Below are positions 1 to 9,750 of a stretch of 64,000 nucleotides of DNA, in pieces. The notes beneath the pieces were generated by a model, which was given only the letters and a program-made list of their open reading frames with translations, did no database searches and was not told where the DNA came from. The translations under genes and the position numbers were made by a program. Numbering within the stretch: position 1 is the first letter of the stretch; each line of letters begins with the position of its first letter. Source of the stretch: Bacillus sp. Xin1 (lineage in GTDB: Bacteria; Bacillota; Bacilli; Bacillales; Bacillaceae_G); NCBI RefSeq assembly GCF_013314535.1, contig NZ_JABUAE010000007.1, positions 90,646 to 154,645 on the forward strand, read 5' to 3'.

Positions 1-2
1 GA

Positions 3-305
3 TTTCAAATCACGCAAAGTGAAAATATCGGTTACTGTACAGATCCAGGACCTTTTTTTGATTATCATGTAATAGATGAAAAATTCCACACGCTAATGTA
101 TTTGGCTAGTACGAAAAAATAGCACACAAAACACAAAATCGCTTTAGTTATTGGAGACAGAGAATTAGATTTATTACCTGCTAAAGAATTAGGAATTTCA
201 ACATGTATGTTTCAAAGTCAAAGTGATTTAGCTGATTATCATTTACAGAATTACTCAGATTTTTTTAATACTGATATTTCGTTAGCGAAACGAGTGATTG
301 GTTAA
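3..305 (+). pseudogene. HAD-type hydrolase, 3' part with in-frame stop
   Basis: Reading the frame that starts at base 3 gives a continuous protein-like sequence to a TAA at 303-305, interrupted by one TAG at 120-122. The part after the TAG contains VIGDRELDLLPAKELGI, which fits HAD motif IV (GDxxxD-like acidic motif followed by A...G), so this is probably the C-terminal end of a HAD-superfamily phosphatase. The 5' end lies outside the window. Both halves are in the same frame, so a single nonsense change would explain the break. The family call rests on one motif; the exact substrate cannot be told. Confidence 0.55.
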
Positions 306-546
306 CAATACATACAGAAAAAGGACCAGAGTTTGGCTCTTTTTGAAGGGCTTTATGTTAAATGTTCACTTCAAGTATTTTAGTACATTGTCTTTATTTT
401 TTCTGAATATATCGAAACGAAGAATTTATTACTTGATTATAATTACATTATGTAAATCAAAAAGTTATATTCTCTCTTTATTTTCAACATGCAAGTCGTA
501 ATTTATTACCTTTACTCACTTTACTATAAATAGATGCTAAAAATTA

Positions 547-580
547 AAAAGACAACTAATTTGACAATAGTTGTCTTTTA
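547..580. terminator. Bidirectional terminator
   Basis: Inverted repeat AAAAGACAACTA / TAGTTGTCTTTT with an 8-nt loop, A-rich on one side and T-rich on the other. It lies just past the stop of the leftward DUF2332 gene. The stretch 306-546 shows no convincing gene. Confidence 0.8.
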
Positions 581-606
581 CTTTTGACATGATCATATAG
601 ACAAAT

Positions 607-1653
607 CTAGCACAAAGTTTTATTTTCTAATCTCCAACTAAACCACCGTGCATGACCATCTGTTTCTCCAACGGTCTCATTATATTCTTTTCCATTTATA
701 AAATAATCGAGATGAAGATCTCTATCCCACATGTTGTTGTAAAGGTGGAAAACATCCCGTTTCGCACCAATGTCTTTCACTTTTTCTACTAAGTTATGTT
801 TTTTACTCTCCGATATTTGATTCGCTACATGTGTATGGAAAATACAAATCACCGAATCCTCTGGAACTTGTTCTGCAATACTTGAAAGAAGAGCTACTCC
901 ATCCCCTTCTATCAGTTTCACAGATTGTTTTTTTAAACAAGCTGCTGCGTGATCAAACATTTCAAGCCTTTCTGTATGCTCTGGCCAAATAAGTGAGCGT
1001 AACCATAAATAGTCCTCCTCATTATTTAGATCATTTATATGTAAATCAAGTCCGATTTTTTCTGTGACAGAAGGACTTTGTTTTAGGAAAAATGGCTGAT
1101 TCTCTCCTTTTATTTCCGATTTCAAGTGAACGTTAGAGTCTTTATTTCCAAACACCTCTTCTGTTCCATACGAATAACTATATTGATCCCAAAGCAGCTG
1201 TAAACCAGCACTTGTCCCGATTTCAATTAAAGCTAAAGGTTTATTAACTTTATGAAACATATAACAAAAACTCGGATATAAATATGTGCACCTTCTTACT
1301 TCGTTTGTTTGTACTAGTTTCGTTTTTAATATAGTGATAATCTCTTCTCTATGAAGCTCACAAAAATCTTTAAACAAAGGAAAGACTTGCTCTAAATTTT
1401 TTTCAGGGTTTATAACAAGACTTTCATAATAGTTTTTCAGCTTATGGTTATGCCCTTTTAATAATAAATAATGAATGGCACCAAGCAATAAATTAGGAGT
1501 TGGCTGACCAAGTTGTGCATGTGATGCTAATGTAAGAATTTCTTCATCTTCTGAAATTTTTACTGATAAATGTTCGTATAAATCGCTTGATCCTTTACAT
1601 TCTTTTATAGAAAAATTTTTGAATAAGTTGGAAATTTGTTCTTGGGTAAGCAT
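607..1653 (-). CDS. DUF2332 family protein
   Basis: Intact 348-residue protein beginning MLTQEQISNLFKNF, preceded by a good AGGAGGAAACAGA ribosome binding site. Recognised as the DUF2332 family by the GQPTPNLLLGAIHYLLL segment near residue 50-65 and the later IEIGTSAGLQLLWD segment, which resembles a nucleotide-binding or SAM-type fold. No signal peptide or membrane segment is visible, so it is likely cytoplasmic. The family has no established biochemical role that I know of. It stands alone, leftward, ending at a strong terminator. Confidence 0.8.
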   Translation of the reverse strand: MLTQEQISNLFKNFSIKECKGSSDLYEHLSVKISEDEEILTLASHAQLGQPTPNLLLGAIHYLLLKGHNHKLKNYYESLVINPEKNLEQVFPLFKDFCELHREEIITILKTKLVQTNEVRRCTYLYPSFCYMFHKVNKPLALIEIGTSAGLQLLWDQYSYSYGTEEVFGNKDSNVHLKSEIKGENQPFFLKQSPSVTEKIGLDLHINDLNNEEDYLWLRSLIWPEHTERLEMFDHAAACLKKQSVKLIEGDGVALLSSIAEQVPEDSVICIFHTHVANQISESKKHNLVEKVKDIGAKRDVFHLYNNMWDRDLHLDYFINGKEYNETVGETDGHARWFSWRLENKTLC

Positions 1654-1756
1654 TCTGTTTCCTCCTAATTAACATAATTCAATATTCAGAATAATTTTAA
1701 CATAAATTCTTAACATAGAATATTTTTACAAATATCATTTAAATCTCAAATGAATT

Positions 1757-2356
1757 TTATACATATATCTCCACACCATTCGGATCTGTTTGTTTCCTTA
1801 GATAGAAAGAACGCAAATATACATGTTTCAATGTCGTTTTATTACCACGAACGGTTTCAATACTATTTATTTCTTTTCGAAATAGAAACGAAAGGTCCCG
1901 TTCTAACCCTGTTTGCTTTGTTGCCATTATAACTTTCTGTAATTCGTCTATACTCCCGCCATAATCTATTACATCAAGATGTGTTTGAAGCTCAATGCGA
2001 AATCCATATGGTGTTAAAATAAAAGTTCTCCGTTCTCCCACATCTACTTTCCAGTGTAGCTTTTCTGCTTGCTTACAAATTGTTTCGCACTCCTCTTTTG
2101 ACACGAGAAAACCAATATGATCAAATGAAACCTTTTTCCCATAGCCAAATGTGATATTTATCTTGCCTTTTCTAGCTTCAATAATCCGAAACAGTATCTG
2201 TTTATCTCGAAAATCATCCCATGTTAATGGTGGATCAAATTGTTGAAATTCTCCATTATACTTTCCGATTCTTGTAGAAATGCGGAAACCACATTTTTTA
2301 TAAAAGTTCTCCATTTCTTCTAAATGAGGCGTCCAAAAATGATAATGAAACAGCAT
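1757..2356 (-). CDS. VOC (glyoxalase-fold) family protein
   Basis: 199 residues from the start MLFHYHFWTPHLEEMENFYKKC. This start is chosen because GGGGGAG lies upstream at good spacing; a longer reading to 2419 lacks a binding site. The opening HYHFWTPHLEEMENFYKKCGF and the later VSFDHIGFLVSKEEC give the two beta-alpha-beta-beta-beta units expected of the vicinal oxygen chelate fold. Members include glyoxalases, dioxygenases and antibiotic-binding proteins; the substrate cannot be inferred. It is transcribed leftward and separated from its neighbours. Confidence 0.7.
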   Translation of the reverse strand: MLFHYHFWTPHLEEMENFYKKCGFRISTRIGKYNGEFQQFDPPLTWDDFRDKQILFRIIEARKGKINITFGYGKKVSFDHIGFLVSKEECETICKQAEKLHWKVDVGERRTFILTPYGFRIELQTHLDVIDYGGSIDELQKVIMATKQTGLERDLSFLFRKEINSIETVRGNKTTLKHVYLRSFYLRKQTDPNGVEIYV

Positions 2357-2490
2357 TAAAATCTCCCCCTTGCATTCTATATCTTTCATATAATTGTATA
2401 AACATAGTGTTATCATCACCTCTCTCTAAAGTGGTAATTATATAAAAATCCCCTCATACTTTTGTATGATAAGTTTCAACAAAATCAAAA

Positions 2491-2524
2491 GAAGTTCATT
2501 CCCTTATACACAGGAATGAACTTT
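2491..2524 (-). terminator. Terminator of lsrACDB
   Basis: Hairpin with 11-bp arms (AAGTTCATTCC / GGAATGAACTT) followed on the minus strand by a T-rich run, directly after the lsrB stop codon. Confidence 0.7.
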
Positions 2525-2529
2525 CCATA

Positions 2530-3573
2530 TTAAAAATTGTACTTATCAATATTATCTTTTGTAAACACAACTCGTTCCGGTAATACGATAATTCCATTCC
2601 CATCCGCTTCGTAGTCATAACCTTGAATAGAATTCGGTTCCACTTTTACTTTACCTATATTCGGAACTTCAAAGCTATCCCCAACTTTTAATTTCTTTCC
2701 TTTTACCACAATTTCATTTGCAACATAAGTTGCAAGTGCACCTTGTTGTTTTACATCCCATAATCCAAATTGCTGAACGGTTCCTCGTTTTACATAGTCA
2801 CGCATTACATTAGGTGTTGAAAACCCTGTCACAACTACCTTTTTATCCATTTTCAAGTTTTCAGCAGCTTGCGCCATTGCTGGAAGTGCCGTTGCATCTG
2901 GACAAATGATAGCATTAATATCTGGATACGTTTTTAAAATACTTTCTCCAACCGATAATGATTTTTGTGCGTTATTTTCCCCGTACTGCGTCGTTACAAT
3001 TTCCCAGTTTGGATATTTTTCTTTTATAATCTCTTTTGCTTTTGTTACCCATTGATTTTGATCTGTTACAGTCGGACTTGAATAGAAGAATGCTACTTTT
3101 CCTTTATCTCCGATTTGTGATGAAGTCATTTGAATTAATAGATTTGCAAGTTGCTCCGGCGTTCCTTGACTTATATAAAATGAACGATCTTTCGGATTCA
3201 CATCAGAATCCCACGTTAATACTGTCATTCCCTTTTTCTTTGCTCTCTGTAATGATTGTGAAAGCCCATCAACCGATGTAGATGAAACCATTAACGCATC
3301 ATAGTTTTGATTAATAAAATTATTTATATATTTCACTTGGCCTGATACGCTCGCTTCTGATGGTCCATCATACTTCACCCGCACGCCTAACTTATCTCCC
3401 ATTTCCTTTGCGCCTTCACCACCTGATGTAAAGAAGCCAACCCCTGTTAATTTTGGAATGAATGCAAATCTCACATCATCTGCTTTTTTCTTATCTGCTG
3501 TTTTGCTAGAACATGCGATTAAGCCGATGATACAAACGCACATAATCATAAAAATCCCCAGTTTTCTTTTCAT
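2530..3573 (-). CDS. lsrB: AI-2 ABC transporter substrate-binding protein LsrB
   Basis: 347-residue lipoprotein: positive N-terminus, hydrophobic core and LIACSS lipobox around residues 16-23. It captures the quorum-sensing signal autoinducer-2 (furanosyl diol) outside the membrane. The residues reported to contact AI-2 in Salmonella LsrB are recognisable in order: Lys in [13 protein letters not shown], Asp in LTWDSD, Asp-Gln in PTVTDQNQW, and Pro and Ala in [10 protein letters not shown]. The C-terminus (VQPNS-like, [18 protein letters not shown]) also closely resembles enterobacterial LsrB, so a plain ribose-binding protein is unlikely. Its ATG overlaps the lsrD stop (ATGA), so it is translationally coupled and last in the operon. 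Confidence 0.93.
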   Translation of the reverse strand: MKRKLGIFMIMCVCIIGLIACSSKTADKKKADDVRFAFIPKLTGVGFFTSGGEGAKEMGDKLGVRVKYDGPSEASVSGQVKYINNFINQNYDALMVSSTSVDGLSQSLQRAKKKGMTVLTWDSDVNPKDRSFYISQGTPEQLANLLIQMTSSQIGDKGKVAFFYSSPTVTDQNQWVTKAKEIIKEKYPNWEIVTTQYGENNAQKSLSVGESILKTYPDINAIICPDATALPAMAQAAENLKMDKKVVVTGFSTPNVMRDYVKRGTVQQFGLWDVKQQGALATYVANEIVVKGKKLKVGDSFEVPNIGKVKVEPNSIQGYDYEADGNGIIVLPERVVFTKDNIDKYNF

Positions 3574-4568
3574 GACATTTCCCCCTTATGCAATTTCCTT
3601 CTTCTCCACATAGTGAGTTGCTGTAATTTGAAATGCCTAATAATAACCGAGAGGATAAGTATAATACCAATAACTACATTTGACTGTTCGTTTGTTAAAC
3701 CTGTCATTTGTAAACCGTACTGCATCATACCAATAAATATACTTGCTAGTACTGTTCCAAGAATACTTCCTTTTCCCCCAGTGATGAGTGTCCCGCCTAA
3801 TACAACTGCCGTAATAACCGGCAAAATTGTCTCGTTTCCAATATCAGCTCGAGCTGAGCCGAAATATGCTGTTAAAAAAGCTCCTCCTAATCCACCTCCT
3901 AACCCAGACAGAATATAGGTAAGAATGACTACCTTTTTTGTTCTGATACCAGAATATCGAGCTGCCTTTTCACTCGCACCTGTCAATATGACAAAACGCC
4001 CATACTTTGTTCGATGAAGTAAGATTGTAAATAAAACAGTCAAAACGAAAAGTAACCATAATAAGTTAGGAATTCCTATAAAATTCCCATTTGCAAGCTG
4101 CACGTAGGCATCTGGTAAACCACTTATCCCTTCATATCCACTGGCATTTGATCCACCCGAGATAACAAGAGCAATTCCTGAGTATAAAAACATCGTTCCC
4201 AGTGTAACAACAAGAGGTTCTACATCTGTCATTTTAATAATTAGCCCATTGATACAACCGGCTAGACAACTAATAACCAAAGCAATAATCACAGCTAAAA
4301 TAACCGGAATTCCATTTATCCAAAGTACCCCAATAAGGATTGAGGTAAGACCCATAATCGAGCCTACAGACACATCGATTCCACCTGTTACAATTACAAA
4401 AGTCATTGGAATTGCGGCAATCGTAATAAAAACGAAGTCATTCATACTGAAAAGTAAATTACTAATATTAAAGAAATCGCTGTTTAACAAATCAAAGAGA
4501 ATGAACTCTATAATAAGCAATACTATAAGAACTCCTTCCCATCTTAAAAACCCACGTGCATACTTCAT
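3570..4568 (-). CDS. lsrD: AI-2 ABC transporter permease LsrD
   Basis: 332 residues from [14 protein letters not shown]. This start is chosen because GAAAGGAGGATG precedes it and its ATG overlaps the lsrC stop (ATGA); an upstream in-frame ATG at 4610 lies inside lsrC. It is a polytopic BPD_transp_2-type permease with about 8-10 hydrophobic segments and the [13 protein letters not shown] signature near residues 65-80. With LsrC it forms the membrane channel that passes AI-2 energised by LsrA. Its stop overlaps the lsrB start. Confidence 0.9.
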   Translation of the reverse strand: MKYARGFLRWEGVLIVLLIIEFILFDLLNSDFFNISNLLFSMNDFVFITIAAIPMTFVIVTGGIDVSVGSIMGLTSILIGVLWINGIPVILAVIIALVISCLAGCINGLIIKMTDVEPLVVTLGTMFLYSGIALVISGGSNASGYEGISGLPDAYVQLANGNFIGIPNLLWLLFVLTVLFTILLHRTKYGRFVILTGASEKAARYSGIRTKKVVILTYILSGLGGGLGGAFLTAYFGSARADIGNETILPVITAVVLGGTLITGGKGSILGTVLASIFIGMMQYGLQMTGLTNEQSNVVIGIILILSVIIRHFKLQQLTMWRRRKLHKGEMS

Positions 4569-5542
4569 AGATTCATCCTCCTTTCTTCTAAACGGTGCTT
4601 TTCTTGCCATTTTTTCAAAATACTATCTACTATAATAATGAGCAAAAGTAAAAAACCTGATATTGCGCTATTCCAAAAAGCAGGTATTTTTAAAAAAACT
4701 AGTGAACTACTTATAACTTCTAAAAAAATCGCTCCTAGCGCTGCTCCAAATATAGAACCTGTTCCACCTTTTAGATGAATTCCACCTAGTACAGCGGCAG
4801 CAATTACTTGCAACTCAATTCCAGTACCAGTTTGATTTGGTACAAATCCGATATTCATAACAAATATGCATCCTGCAAGTCCTGCGCTTATTCCCGAAAT
4901 AATAAATGCATATATTTTCACCTTATCTACCGGTATTCCGATGAGACGTGCTCCATCTTCGTTATCTCCAGAAGCATAAAAATATCTCCCAAAAGGAGCT
5001 TTCGTTAAAAAAATGTATAATAATAGTAAAATAGCTAGAACGCTCCATACTGTAACAGGGAGACCTAATATCATGACAGAAGACATTTGTTTATAAGAAT
5101 TAGGAATATCTTCAATCCATTTGCCACCTGTATAGATCAACATCGTTCCTCTAATAACTCCTAACATTCCTAATGTCATAATAATTGCCGGTACACCGAA
5201 CTTGGCGACCCCTATTCCATTTATCAGTCCAATGAAAGCCCCAAGCAAGATTGCAGCAATCATTGAAATGAGAATACTATTACCATTTGTCAAAAACATC
5301 CCACAAATCGCTGCGCTTAATCCCATAATAGATCCGACTGAAACATCGATATTTTTCGTAAATAATACGAACGATTGACCAATAGCTAGTATGACTAAAA
5401 TAAGACTTGATTTCATCATTAAAGAAAGCGAGCTAAATTGAACAAAACTAGGATTTATCATTCCTACGAAGGCTATGTAAATAAGTAATAAAATGATAAT
5501 AGAAGTTTCATGTATTTTAAATATATTTGGAAAGCGTTTCAT
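4565..5542 (-). CDS. lsrC: AI-2 ABC transporter permease LsrC
   Basis: 325-residue inner-membrane permease, paralogous to LsrD, with the [18 protein letters not shown] signature near residue 65 and repeated hydrophobic helices. It is placed as LsrC by gene order (A-C-D-B, the same as in enterobacteria). Its ATG overlaps the lsrA TGA and its own TGA overlaps the lsrD ATG, so the whole operon is coupled by four-base ATGA overlaps. Role: AI-2 import across the cytoplasmic membrane. Confidence 0.9.
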   Translation of the reverse strand: MKRFPNIFKIHETSIIILLLIYIAFVGMINPSFVQFSSLSLMMKSSLILVILAIGQSFVLFTKNIDVSVGSIMGLSAAICGMFLTNGNSILISMIAAILLGAFIGLINGIGVAKFGVPAIIMTLGMLGVIRGTMLIYTGGKWIEDIPNSYKQMSSVMILGLPVTVWSVLAILLLLYIFLTKAPFGRYFYASGDNEDGARLIGIPVDKVKIYAFIISGISAGLAGCIFVMNIGFVPNQTGTGIELQVIAAAVLGGIHLKGGTGSIFGAALGAIFLEVISSSLVFLKIPAFWNSAISGFLLLLIIIVDSILKKWQEKHRLEERRMNL

Positions 5543-7032
5543 TCCGTTACACCTTCCCTTCCCCCATATGCGAGACGTGTAACTTCATTTATACAAACTT
5601 CTCCTTTCTCTAAGTGAGAAACAAACTTCCCATTTCTCATCACATATACTCTGTTTGCCAATTGAACAATTTCTTCTACATCTGAGGAAATCAGTATAAT
5701 TGCAAGTCCTGATTGTTTTAAACTTTGAATTACCTCATACACTTCTAACCTTGCTTTCGCATCAATCCCGCGCGTTGGTTCATCTAAAATAATTAATTTT
5801 GGGTTACAAGCAAGGTATTTTGCTAATACAACTTTTTGCTGGTTTCCTCCCGATAAAGATGTCATCTTTTCATTTATATGGGAAGCAACAATCCGAAACT
5901 TATTCATATACGATTCTGTTAAAGCGCTTTCTTTTTTGTGATTTAAGAAAAAGTGGCTCATTCGTTGTAAGGAAGCTGCCGTTACATTCTCTTTAATAGA
6001 CGCAATTGAAAAGATACCATTTCCCGCTCTATCTTCTGGAACATATACCATCCCTTTATCTAATCTTTCATTCGTTGAACATTTTGTAATTGACTCCCCT
6101 GCTAATGAAATTGTCCCAGACAGTATTTTCCTTAATCCATATAGTACTTCTGCTAATTCCGTTCTCCCTGCCCCAACCATACCAGCAATTCCTACAATCT
6201 CCCCAGCATGTACAGTTAGTGATATATCTTGAAATGCATAGCTCGCCAAACTTGTTACCTCTAATATTTGTTGAGAAAGTTTCGTAGTTTCTTGTGGTAT
6301 CTCTTTCTTCTCTTCATGTTTATAATCTTTAGGTAATAATCCCTCCATTAGCATGTCATATGTATAGTCTGATACATCCCCTTGACTCACAATTATTCCA
6401 TCACGTAAAATAGCTACCTTATTAGCAATCTCAAAAATTTCTGGGAAACGGTGTGTAATATAAATCATACCGATTCCTTTTTCCTTTAAATTTCTCAGCA
6501 GCACAAAAAGACTCTTTATTTCATGAGTTGTTAATGTCGATGTTGGCTCATCTAAAATAAGAATCTCGGCTTCTCTTATTAATCCTCTTACTATTTCTAC
6601 TAATTGTTGTTGCGCAATAGATAATGAACTCCCAATTGCATTTAGCTCTATATTCCACCCTAAACTTCTTATCAAGTCCTTTACTTTTGTACGAAGTTCT
6701 TTATTCTTTGCTTTTATTCCAATACATATATTTTCTTCAATTGTCATATGAGGAAAAATTAACGGTTCTTGTGGAATTAAATAAACACCAGTTGCATGTG
6801 CTTCTGCTGGATTAGAAAAACTTTGCACCACTCCTTTTACATATATCTCCCCGGCATCATAAGAGTATAAGCCTGTTAATATTTTCATCAATGTTGATTT
6901 TCCAGCACCATTTCCTCCTACTAGAGCGTATACATCTCCGCGTTGTAATTCTAAAGTAACCTCTTTTAATACATGTTGATCTGAAAATGATTTACTAATT
7001 TGTTTCACCTCTAATAAAGGCACGTTCTCCAC
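5539..7032 (-). CDS. lsrA: AI-2 ABC transporter ATPase LsrA (double NBD)
   Basis: 497 residues with two ATP-binding domains, typical of sugar importers of the RbsA/LsrA type. NBD1 has GGNGAGKST (about residue 38) and ILILDEPTST; NBD2 has a degenerate Walker A (GMVGAGRTE) but intact LSGGNQQKVVLAKYL and LIILDEPTRGID. The start is a GTG at 7030-7032 preceded by AGGAGGG about nine bases upstream; an overlapping ATG at 7034 is out of frame. It is the first gene of the leftward lsrACDB operon and diverges from lsrR. Confidence 0.92.
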   Translation of the reverse strand: MENVPLLEVKQISKSFSDQHVLKEVTLELQRGDVYALVGGNGAGKSTLMKILTGLYSYDAGEIYVKGVVQSFSNPAEAHATGVYLIPQEPLIFPHMTIEENICIGIKAKNKELRTKVKDLIRSLGWNIELNAIGSSLSIAQQQLVEIVRGLIREAEILILDEPTSTLTTHEIKSLFVLLRNLKEKGIGMIYITHRFPEIFEIANKVAILRDGIIVSQGDVSDYTYDMLMEGLLPKDYKHEEKKEIPQETTKLSQQILEVTSLASYAFQDISLTVHAGEIVGIAGMVGAGRTELAEVLYGLRKILSGTISLAGESITKCSTNERLDKGMVYVPEDRAGNGIFSIASIKENVTAASLQRMSHFFLNHKKESALTESYMNKFRIVASHINEKMTSLSGGNQQKVVLAKYLACNPKLIILDEPTRGIDAKARLEVYEVIQSLKQSGLAIILISSDVEEIVQLANRVYVMRNGKFVSHLEKGEVCINEVTRLAYGGREGVTE

Positions 7033-7081
7033 ATCTTGTTACCCTCCTTTATGTGGAACAATTTTTGAGAAAATGATTTTT

Positions 7082-7132
7082 TGTTCTACTTGTTTTGTAG
7101 CATTGTATATCTCTTTTTTCATATCTAGAACA
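7082..7132. promoter_or_regulatory. Candidate LsrR operator: spaced inverted repeat
   Basis: In the lsrA-lsrR divergent intergenic region TGTTCTA (7082-7088) and TAGAACA (7126-7132) form an inverted pair flanked outside by T-runs, centre-to-centre about 44 bp. It sits where a repressor would control both directions. That LsrR binds here is inference. Confidence 0.4.
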
Positions 7133-7167
7133 CATTTTTTCTTGAAATCCCTGCTTGTGTCTAGCGG

Positions 7168-7173
7168 TATAAT
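7168..7173 (+). promoter_or_regulatory. -10 element of the lsrR promoter
   Basis: Perfect TATAAT. The best -35-like box, TTGAAA at 7142-7147, is 20 bp away, which is long. A start about seven bases downstream would begin the transcript near 7180, supporting the downstream lsrR start at 7231. Confidence 0.5.
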
Positions 7174-7230
7174 CTCAAAATGAAATACATATGTTTAAGC
7201 ATCGGTCAATTGTTGAAAGGAATGAAGAGA

Positions 7231-8163
7231 ATGTCACAGCTGAACTTTGAAGAAAATTTGTTAACAAAAGTAGCCTGGTATTACTATAAAGATCATTTAA
7301 CGCAGCAAGAGATCGCCTCCTTGCTTCACATTTCACGGAATAAAGTCGTTCGTTTATTAGATAAAGCGCGCACCGAAGGCATTGTTACATTTCATGTAAA
7401 AGGCACTGGCTTACATTGTTTGAGTATTGAACGTGAACTCATCCGGACGTTTCATTTAAAAGACGCTTTCATTATCCCTACACCAATGGAGAATTCTACC
7501 TACTCTTTAGGAAAAGCTGCCGCACAGTATTTAGAAACTCATCTACAACAAGGAGATTTACTTGGGATTGGTTGGGGAGAAACAATATCAAAAATGCTAG
7601 AAAACATTCATTTTGAACCATCTATGCAACTTTCAATTGTTACCCTTACAGGCGGTGTAAATCACTATCTTCCTAGAAAACAAAATTATTTAAATCACGT
7701 GCAAGGAGAACTGCATATCATTCCTACTCCATTTTTAGCATCTACGGATGAAATGGCGCAAAGTATCCTTTCAGAACCGTCCGTTAAAGATATGCTGCAT
7801 GTCGCTTCGCTTGCTAATACAGCAGTAGTCGGTATTGGTGGTTTATCTCAAGATGCAACGATTTTAAAAAAAGACAAAATAACGCTTCGTGAAATGACCT
7901 ATATACGTAGTCAAAATGGTGCCGGAGATATTCTCGGACAATTCTATAATGCATATGGAGAATTGCTTGAGCTCCCTCACCATACTCGACTAATCGGTAC
8001 ACCTCTTTCCATTCTTCGAAAAATGAAACATGTAGTTGGTGTAGCTGGCGGCGAAGAAAAAATAGATGCCATTTACGGAGCCTTAAAAGGTAAATTCATT
8101 CATACCTTAATTACAGATGAAGAAACCGCCCTCTCTCTATTAAGAAAGGAAGGTGAATCATAA
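7231..8163 (+). CDS. lsrR: LsrR, SorC/DeoR-type AI-2-responsive repressor
   Basis: 310 residues from MSQLNFEENLLTKVAWYY. The longer reading from 7180 starts on top of the predicted transcription start and lacks a binding site, while AAAGG precedes 7231. The N-terminus has an HTH (LTQQEIASLLHISRNKVVRLLDKA, residues about 22-45), followed by a sugar-binding domain with LGIGWGETISKML and VVGIGGLS. In enteric bacteria LsrR represses both lsr arms until phospho-AI-2 binds. Its stop overlaps the lsrK start by one base (TAATG). Confidence 0.9.
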   Translation: MSQLNFEENLLTKVAWYYYKDHLTQQEIASLLHISRNKVVRLLDKARTEGIVTFHVKGTGLHCLSIERELIRTFHLKDAFIIPTPMENSTYSLGKAAAQYLETHLQQGDLLGIGWGETISKMLENIHFEPSMQLSIVTLTGGVNHYLPRKQNYLNHVQGELHIIPTPFLASTDEMAQSILSEPSVKDMLHVASLANTAVVGIGGLSQDATILKKDKITLREMTYIRSQNGAGDILGQFYNAYGELLELPHHTRLIGTPLSILRKMKHVVGVAGGEEKIDAIYGALKGKFIHTLITDEETALSLLRKEGES

Positions 8164-9725
8164 TGTCTTCTCTATTAGCTTACGATGCAGGTACTGGCAG
8201 TATCCGGGCTGTCCTTTTTGATTTAGAAGGAAATCAACTTGCGGTGAGTCAAAAAGAGTGGCTTCATAAATCAGACCCTCGCTATCCTAATTCTATGAAT
8301 TTTGATGTGGTAGAGAATTGGAAACTCGTTCAAGAATGTACAAAAGATGTCCTTCAAAAAAACAATACACCCCCTTCCTCTATTAAAGCGATTAGTGCCA
8401 CAAGTATGCGGGAAGGTTTTGTTTTATACGATAAAGAAGGCCGTGAGATATGGGCATGTGCGAATGTTGATGGTCGTGCTTCTCATGAAGTAAGTGAGTT
8501 AAAACAAATCCGCTCCCTTCTTGAAGAAGATTTATATGCAAAATCAGGGCAAACCTTTTCTTTAGGTGCTTTACCTAGATTGCTTTGGATACAAAAGCAT
8601 CAACCCGACATATACGATAAAGCCCACTCCTTTACAATGTTAAACGATTGGATTCTTTATAAATTGAGTGGTGTACTGCAAATAGACCCTTCAAATGGAT
8701 GTACCTCTGGTATCTTTAATTTACAAAATAGAACTTGGGATAATTCAGTTGCTAAACAATGCGGGCTTTCTTTATCATTTTCTCCGACTGTCAATGAAGC
8801 TGGTACAGTCATTGGTAGTGTCACAAAACAAAGTGCGGAGCTGACAGGGTTACAAGTAGGAACACTGGTAGTTGCTGGTGGCGGTGATGCACAGATGGCT
8901 TCACTCGGTTCGGGAATCGTAAAGCCTGATCAAACCTTTATTTGCGGGGGTAGCTTCTGGCAACAAGAAGTAAATATAACAAATCCAAAAACGGATCCAC
9001 ATGCTCGTATTCGTGTGAATTGCCACGTGATTCCAAAACTTTGGCAATATGAAACCATCGCGTTTTTCCCTGGCCTTGTTATGCGATGGTTTCGTGATGC
9101 TTTTTGCCAAGAAGAAAAACAACTTGCAGATGAACTTGGTGTGGATGCTTATGAATTATTGGAAGAACAGGCAAAGCAAGTACCTGTCGGCTCATATGGC
9201 ATTATGCCGATCTTTTCAAATGTAATGAATTATATTTCCTGGCGTCATGCTGCCCCTTCCTTTATCAATTTAAGCTTAGATGCTGATAAATGTGGGAAGA
9301 AAGAATTGTTCCGTGCAATTGAAGAAAATGCTGCATTTGTAACACTTGGTAATTTAAAGTTAATAGAAGCATTAACCGGAAAATTCCCTTCTAAAGTGAT
9401 ATTTGCGGGCGGTGCTGCAAAAGGCAAACTATGGCCGCAAATCGTTGCGGATGTTCTCGGAATTCCTGTCAAAGTACCAGTTGTCAAAGAAGCAGCTGCT
9501 TTAGGAACAGCCATTGCGGCAGGTGTTGGTGCAGGTATATATGACTCTATGGAAGCAACCTCTCAGAAATTCGTAAAGTGGGAAAGCACATATGAACCGA
9601 ATGCTGAGCATCACAAACTATATCAACAATTTTATCAAACATGGAAATCCGTTTATGAAAAACAACTCCCGCTAGCGGATGAAGGATTTACATCACATAT
9701 GTGGATTGCACCAGGTGCATTGTAA
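8163..9725 (+). CDS. lsrK: LsrK, AI-2 kinase (FGGY family)
   Basis: 520 residues with the FGGY-kinase N-terminal phosphate-binding motif LLAYDAGTGSIRAVLFD (residues 4-20) and the C-terminal adenosine motif FAGGAAKGKLWPQIVAD. It phosphorylates imported AI-2 in the cytoplasm, trapping it and creating the LsrR inducer. Family alternatives such as xylulokinase are unlikely given the complete lsr context. It overlaps lsrR by one base, so the two are translationally coupled. Confidence 0.92.
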   Translation: MSSLLAYDAGTGSIRAVLFDLEGNQLAVSQKEWLHKSDPRYPNSMNFDVVENWKLVQECTKDVLQKNNTPPSSIKAISATSMREGFVLYDKEGREIWACANVDGRASHEVSELKQIRSLLEEDLYAKSGQTFSLGALPRLLWIQKHQPDIYDKAHSFTMLNDWILYKLSGVLQIDPSNGCTSGIFNLQNRTWDNSVAKQCGLSLSFSPTVNEAGTVIGSVTKQSAELTGLQVGTLVVAGGGDAQMASLGSGIVKPDQTFICGGSFWQQEVNITNPKTDPHARIRVNCHVIPKLWQYETIAFFPGLVMRWFRDAFCQEEKQLADELGVDAYELLEEQAKQVPVGSYGIMPIFSNVMNYISWRHAAPSFINLSLDADKCGKKELFRAIEENAAFVTLGNLKLIEALTGKFPSKVIFAGGAAKGKLWPQIVADVLGIPVKVPVVKEAAALGTAIAAGVGAGIYDSMEATSQKFVKWESTYEPNAEHHKLYQQFYQTWKSVYEKQLPLADEGFTSHMWIAPGAL

Positions 9726-9750
9726 TCCATTACATAAAGGAGTGAACAAC

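Noticed and set aside
298-501. Small rightward ORF
   Set aside because: No binding site, low-complexity translation, overlaps the end of the HAD remnant.
3613-4635. Rightward ORFs opposite lsrC/lsrD
   Set aside because: Antisense shadows of conserved permease genes.
2530-7032. Ribose (Rbs) ABC importer
   Set aside because: LsrB contact residues, lsrK, lsrR and lsrF context favour AI-2.
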